Origin: Bacteroidota bacterium
GTDB lineage: Bacteria; Bacteroidota; Bacteroidia; Bacteroidales; UBA4417
Assembly (NCBI GenBank): GCA_013376995.1
Contig: JACAAZ010000014.1
Span: forward strand, 94,169 to 128,889
Length of the DNA stretch: 34,721 nucleotides
Reading direction: 5' to 3'
This document shows positions 31,621 to 34,721 of the stretch, piece by piece. The position numbers and the translations under genes are program-made. A model generated the notes under the pieces. The model saw nothing but the letters and a program-made list of their open reading frames with translations, was not told the DNA's origin and made no database searches. The stretch's first letter is position 1. Every line of letters begins with the position of its first letter.

Positions 31621-33534
31621 ATGAAAAAGGGGTTTATAGTGTGCTTATTATTCTGGGCTTTAACCGGCTTGGCTCAGCACACTTTCACCGATTCCCTTCA
31701 CCTTCTTAAGCCTGTCGAAATACAGGCTCTCCGCTTAAATCTGCCTGCTCCCGGAGCACATACTGAATCTATAGACAGCGCAATGTTCTGGATGCATTCC
31801 AATTCTTCCATGGCTAAACTGATTTCCGATCTTTCTACCGTCATGGTTCGGTCCTATGGCACCGGTGGACTCTCAACCTTGTCTTTCCGGGGAACTCAGA
31901 CAAACCAATCCGGGATTTTCTGGAATGGTTTCAATCTCAACCAAGCTAATCTCGGGATGGCCGATCTCTCCGAAATTCCTGCTTTCTTCTTTAATGATGT
32001 CAATATTCAATTCGGAGGAAGCAGTTCCGTTCTGGGTAGCGGTATCATTGGTGGAAGCTTGCAACTGGGTAACCAGGATTTCTTTTCAAAGCCCCTGACT
32101 TTAACGTTGTCATCATCTGCCATCAGCTTTCATAATTATTCTCTTGCTTTCAAGGCAAGCGCCGGCAGTTCGAAATGGAGTTTTTCAACGTCATTCACCG
32201 GGAATTCCGACCGTAATGATTTCAAATACCGTTCTCTTGAGGATTCCTATAAAAGACTGTCTCATGCTATGAGTTCAGGTTTGGGGATGCTCAACACGCT
32301 GTCTTACAGGCTTAATTCTGCCCAGACTTTAACGATGGCTGTGTGGGCCCAGCATACAGATAAGCAAATACCGGCAACCCTGGTAATGAACTCCAGTAAA
32401 CAAAGGCAGGTCGATAAGGCTTTACGCACTTCCTTGCAATGGACCCGGGTATCAGCGGTTCAGCAGTTCCAGGTCAGGACAGCCTGGTTTTCCGAGAGCC
32501 AGCATTATACAAATGGCCTTATTTCCCTGGATAACACATATAGATTAGGTACATGGTGCACCGAAGGGGAATATAAGAGACAGTTCCAGCATAATACTTC
32601 CATTTCCGCTGGAATAACATACCGAATGGTGAAAGCTGATATCACTGACTACCATGGTAAGAGGCAACAGGACGAAGCTGCTTTGTTTGCATCCCTTTTA
32701 CACATATGGAAACCGGAAGGCTGGAGTAGCAGGTTAAATGTCCGCCAGGACCTGGATAATTCCTATCATATTCCGTTCTGCCCATCTTTTGGAACAGAAG
32801 GGCCCTTAACGGGTAATTTGAAGTTACGCCTTTTGATTTCAAGGAATTACCGCATACCCACTATGAATGACCGTTTCTGGCTGCCGGGCGGAAACCCTGA
32901 TTTGTTGCCGGAATCTAGCTGGAATGAAGAAGCAGGGATAGATTGGCAGCCCGCACAGAATGATAGGCTGGTCAATGTTCTGTTCAGGTTGACAGCATAT
33001 TCAATACAAATGAAAAATATGATCCTGTGGGAACCATTTACTTCTGATATCTGGTCGCCTGTGAATATTCAGGAAGTTTGGAGCCGGGGACTGGAATCAT
33101 CCCTCCAGGCGAAAATCGACAAGTCAGATATGCATCTCCTGTTAATTGTGGCTTATAGCTACTCACCTTCTACTTACCAGGGAAGCAATCAGCTTACAAA
33201 AGCTTATGAGGGCAAACAACTGATCTATGTTCCTTTAAACAAGGCCAATGCTAACCTCAGAGCCAGTGCCGGCAAGTATTTCGGTTTAATCAACGGTTCC
33301 TGGAGTGGCAAACGCTATGTTCAGCAGGACAATGAAAAAGCTCTCCCTTCTTATACGGTTCTAAACCTGACAGTTGGAAGGGAATTTATCTCATCCCTCA
33401 GCAACACCCGGCTCCAATTTGAAATACAGAACCTGCTGAATACCAAATTCCAGGCAGTGCAGTATTATCCAGAACCAGGCATTTCGTTCATGTTCAATTT
33501 AACTTTTACAATCCATAAAAATCCAAAGAAATGA
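31621..33534 (+). CDS. btuB: TonB-dependent cobalamin receptor, BtuB-like
   Basis: 637 aa outer-membrane receptor. A signal peptide covers about residues 1-18 (GLAQ). A TonB-box/secretin-strand-like start (LKPVEIQAL) follows, then the plug (SYGTGGLSTLSFRGTQTNQSGIFWNGF, SSSVLGSGIIGGSLQLG), then the beta barrel, ending with an aromatic strand (FMFNLTFTIH). It lacks the carboxypeptidase-like N-terminal domain of SusC proteins. The cobalamin riboswitch directly upstream and the BtuG-like lipoprotein downstream identify its substrate class as B12 or related corrinoids. The stop overlaps the next start (ATGA). Confidence 0.9.
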   Translation: MKKGFIVCLLFWALTGLAQHTFTDSLHLLKPVEIQALRLNLPAPGAHTESIDSAMFWMHSNSSMAKLISDLSTVMVRSYGTGGLSTLSFRGTQTNQSGIFWNGFNLNQANLGMADLSEIPAFFFNDVNIQFGGSSSVLGSGIIGGSLQLGNQDFFSKPLTLTLSSSAISFHNYSLAFKASAGSSKWSFSTSFTGNSDRNDFKYRSLEDSYKRLSHAMSSGLGMLNTLSYRLNSAQTLTMAVWAQHTDKQIPATLVMNSSKQRQVDKALRTSLQWTRVSAVQQFQVRTAWFSESQHYTNGLISLDNTYRLGTWCTEGEYKRQFQHNTSISAGITYRMVKADITDYHGKRQQDEAALFASLLHIWKPEGWSSRLNVRQDLDNSYHIPFCPSFGTEGPLTGNLKLRLLISRNYRIPTMNDRFWLPGGNPDLLPESSWNEEAGIDWQPAQNDRLVNVLFRLTAYSIQMKNMILWEPFTSDIWSPVNIQEVWSRGLESSLQAKIDKSDMHLLLIVAYSYSPSTYQGSNQLTKAYEGKQLIYVPLNKANANLRASAGKYFGLINGSWSGKRYVQQDNEKALPSYTVLNLTVGREFISSLSNTRLQFEIQNLLNTKFQAVQYYPEPGISFMFNLTFTIHKNPKK

Positions 33535-34595
33535 CAATGAAAGTTTCAACCCTGTTTAGCATCTTGGTGGTATTAATGATGGTGGTTTTTTCTTGCAAAA
33601 AAGAGGATTCCACGTCTGGTAATACAGACTATTCAAAAGGAGTAATGATCAGCAATGAGGGCCCGTATTTAAGTGGTTCCGGCACTGTGACGTGGTTTAA
33701 TCCGGATACAAAAGAAGTGAAGCAGGATATTTTTGAAACTGTTAATGGCAAGCCGCTTGGAAACATCTTACAAAGCATGGATCTCCACAATGGTAAGGTT
33801 TATATGGTTGTAAACAATGCTGCGAAAATAGAAGTTGCAGATGCTTCCACCTTCAAATCGACCGCCACAATTACAGGCTTTTCGCTTCCAAGGTATTTCC
33901 TGGGAATCTCCGATACCAAGGCGTATGTTACTGATTGGGCGAATGTGGTTGATATTGTTAACCTGGAAGGTAATACAGTGACAGGAACCATCCCGACTCA
34001 AACAGGCCCGGATCTGATGCTAAAATCCGGAAAGTTTGTATTCGTTTTAAATGACGGCGGATTTAGCGTGGATAGTACGATTACGGTGATTAATTCCGAT
34101 AATGACCAGGTAGTTAAAACCCTGAATGTGTACAACCGGCCAACCGGGATTGTGGAAGATGCAGCAGGGAAAGTCTGGGTAATGTGTTCCGGCAAAGGAT
34201 ATAATGATTTTCCTGCAGATGGCGATACAAAAGGATATTTGATCCGACTTGACCCTGCAACACAGACTATAGATCTGACGATGGAAATAGGTGATGAACA
34301 TAATCATGCAGAGAAACTTGTAATCAATTCGGAGAAGAATATGCTCTATTTCTTATTCAACAGGGGTGTTTACAGGCTGAACACTGCTTTTGCCGGAGCC
34401 GAGCCTGAAAGGGTGCTTTCCCATGACAGGCTGAATGCTTTGACCTATGATGGTGCGAACAATATTATCTACACTTCTGACCGGATGGACTTTCAGCAGG
34501 CAGGATGGGTATTGAGGTACCAGGCATCAGGCGGCGCATTGATCGACTCTATCCCCGCCGGAATTGTTCCCGGATGTATTGTAGTTACTCATTAA
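33531..34595 (+). CDS. btuG: BtuG-like surface lipoprotein (YncE/DUF5074-type beta-propeller)
   Basis: 354 aa lipoprotein: signal peptide with lipobox VVFSC and lipidated C22, then KKEDSTSG. The following residues form a YncE-like seven-bladed propeller (for example VTWFNPDTKEVKQDIF, SMDLHNGKVYMVVNNAAKIEVAD, STITVINSDNDQVVKTLNVYNRPTGIVEDAAGKVWVM). In Bacteroides, propeller lipoproteins next to BtuB, named BtuG, bind B12 very tightly on the cell surface and cap the receptor. Gene order, the 4-bp overlap and the shared riboswitch support that role here. An ATG two codons later is an equally good start. btuB plus btuG is the minimal uptake pair; btuF/C/D are not in the window. Confidence 0.85.
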   Translation: MTMKVSTLFSILVVLMMVVFSCKKEDSTSGNTDYSKGVMISNEGPYLSGSGTVTWFNPDTKEVKQDIFETVNGKPLGNILQSMDLHNGKVYMVVNNAAKIEVADASTFKSTATITGFSLPRYFLGISDTKAYVTDWANVVDIVNLEGNTVTGTIPTQTGPDLMLKSGKFVFVLNDGGFSVDSTITVINSDNDQVVKTLNVYNRPTGIVEDAAGKVWVMCSGKGYNDFPADGDTKGYLIRLDPATQTIDLTMEIGDEHNHAEKLVINSEKNMLYFLFNRGVYRLNTAFAGAEPERVLSHDRLNALTYDGANNIIYTSDRMDFQQAGWVLRYQASGGALIDSIPAGIVPGCIVVTH

Positions 34596-34615
34596 GATGT
34601 AAATTTGGTGCCGGC

Positions 34616-34721
34616 AGGAAAGAATAAAGATAAAAGACAAAAGGAAAAAGACAAAAGGAAAAAGACAAAAGGAGAAAGACAAAAGGAAAAAGACAAAAGG
34701 AAAAAGACAAAAGGAAAAAGA
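34616..34721. repeat. 14-bp tandem repeat GACAAAAGGAAAAA
   Basis: Purine-only repeats run from about 34620 to the window end, with at least five near-identical 14-bp units from 34638. The GACAAAA words match those at 28118-28150 between ftsY and rimO. Its length beyond the window is unknown. Confidence 0.9.

Overview
The window looks like a chromosomal segment of a member of the Bacteroidota, probably an uncultured Bacteroidales-type lineage. The signs are Bacteroidota-type -7 promoter boxes (TAnnTTTG), a type IX secretion C-terminal sorting domain, the L33-DUF4295-FtsY-RimO neighbourhood, a BtuB/BtuG-like cobalamin operon, a MORN-variant protein, and lipoproteins with short Bacteroidota lipoboxes. 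No rRNA, tRNA, CRISPR array, IS element or phage gene was seen.

Layout. 1-510: about 4.5 copies of an 81-bp tandem repeat. 579-6710 (minus): a double-domain class V aminotransferase, an exported VOC protein, a NicO-like metal transporter, a membrane-anchored methyltransferase, an AraC/GyrI regulator with a probable operator, and a cytosine deaminase of the fungal type. 6900-8213: a long low-complexity array split by a 793-bp insertion that has every hallmark of an integron gene cassette and carries a HepT/MntA toxin-antitoxin pair. 8220-15519 (minus): an ankyrin/beta-propeller exported protein, then small SRPBCC, VOC and GyrI-like proteins, an ABC exporter, an isoprenylcysteine methyltransferase-like membrane protein and a DHFR-like reductase. 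15756-17500 (plus): an exported hypothetical and a PflX-like radical SAM protein. 17548-22134 (minus): guanine deaminase, Aat, a GH29 alpha-L-fucosidase and a class III aminotransferase. 22256-23571 (plus): an SDR oxidoreductase and an acidic hypothetical. 24034-26472 (minus): XerD-like recombinase and a T9SS cargo protein. 26629-30724 (plus): rpmG, DUF4295, ftsY, rimO and a MORN protein, with a clear promoter and a terminator. 30769-34595 (plus): a PaaI-type thioesterase, then a cobalamin riboswitch controlling a BtuB-like receptor and a BtuG-like surface lipoprotein.

The most interesting structure is the HepT/MntA cassette. Its 9-bp ends match each other as the two simple-site arms of an attC, a long bulged hairpin lies beside one end, and removing 7024-7816 rejoins the flanking 14-bp repeat without a scar. 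It also carries its own Bacteroidota-type promoter placed almost on the antitoxin start codon. A second theme is a family of short dispersed palindromes (core TCCGCCAGCTGGCGGA) whose arms vary by paired changes. One copy forms the tip of a peripheral stem inside the cobalamin riboswitch. Intergenic space in general is filled with short-period repeats in different sequence vocabularies.
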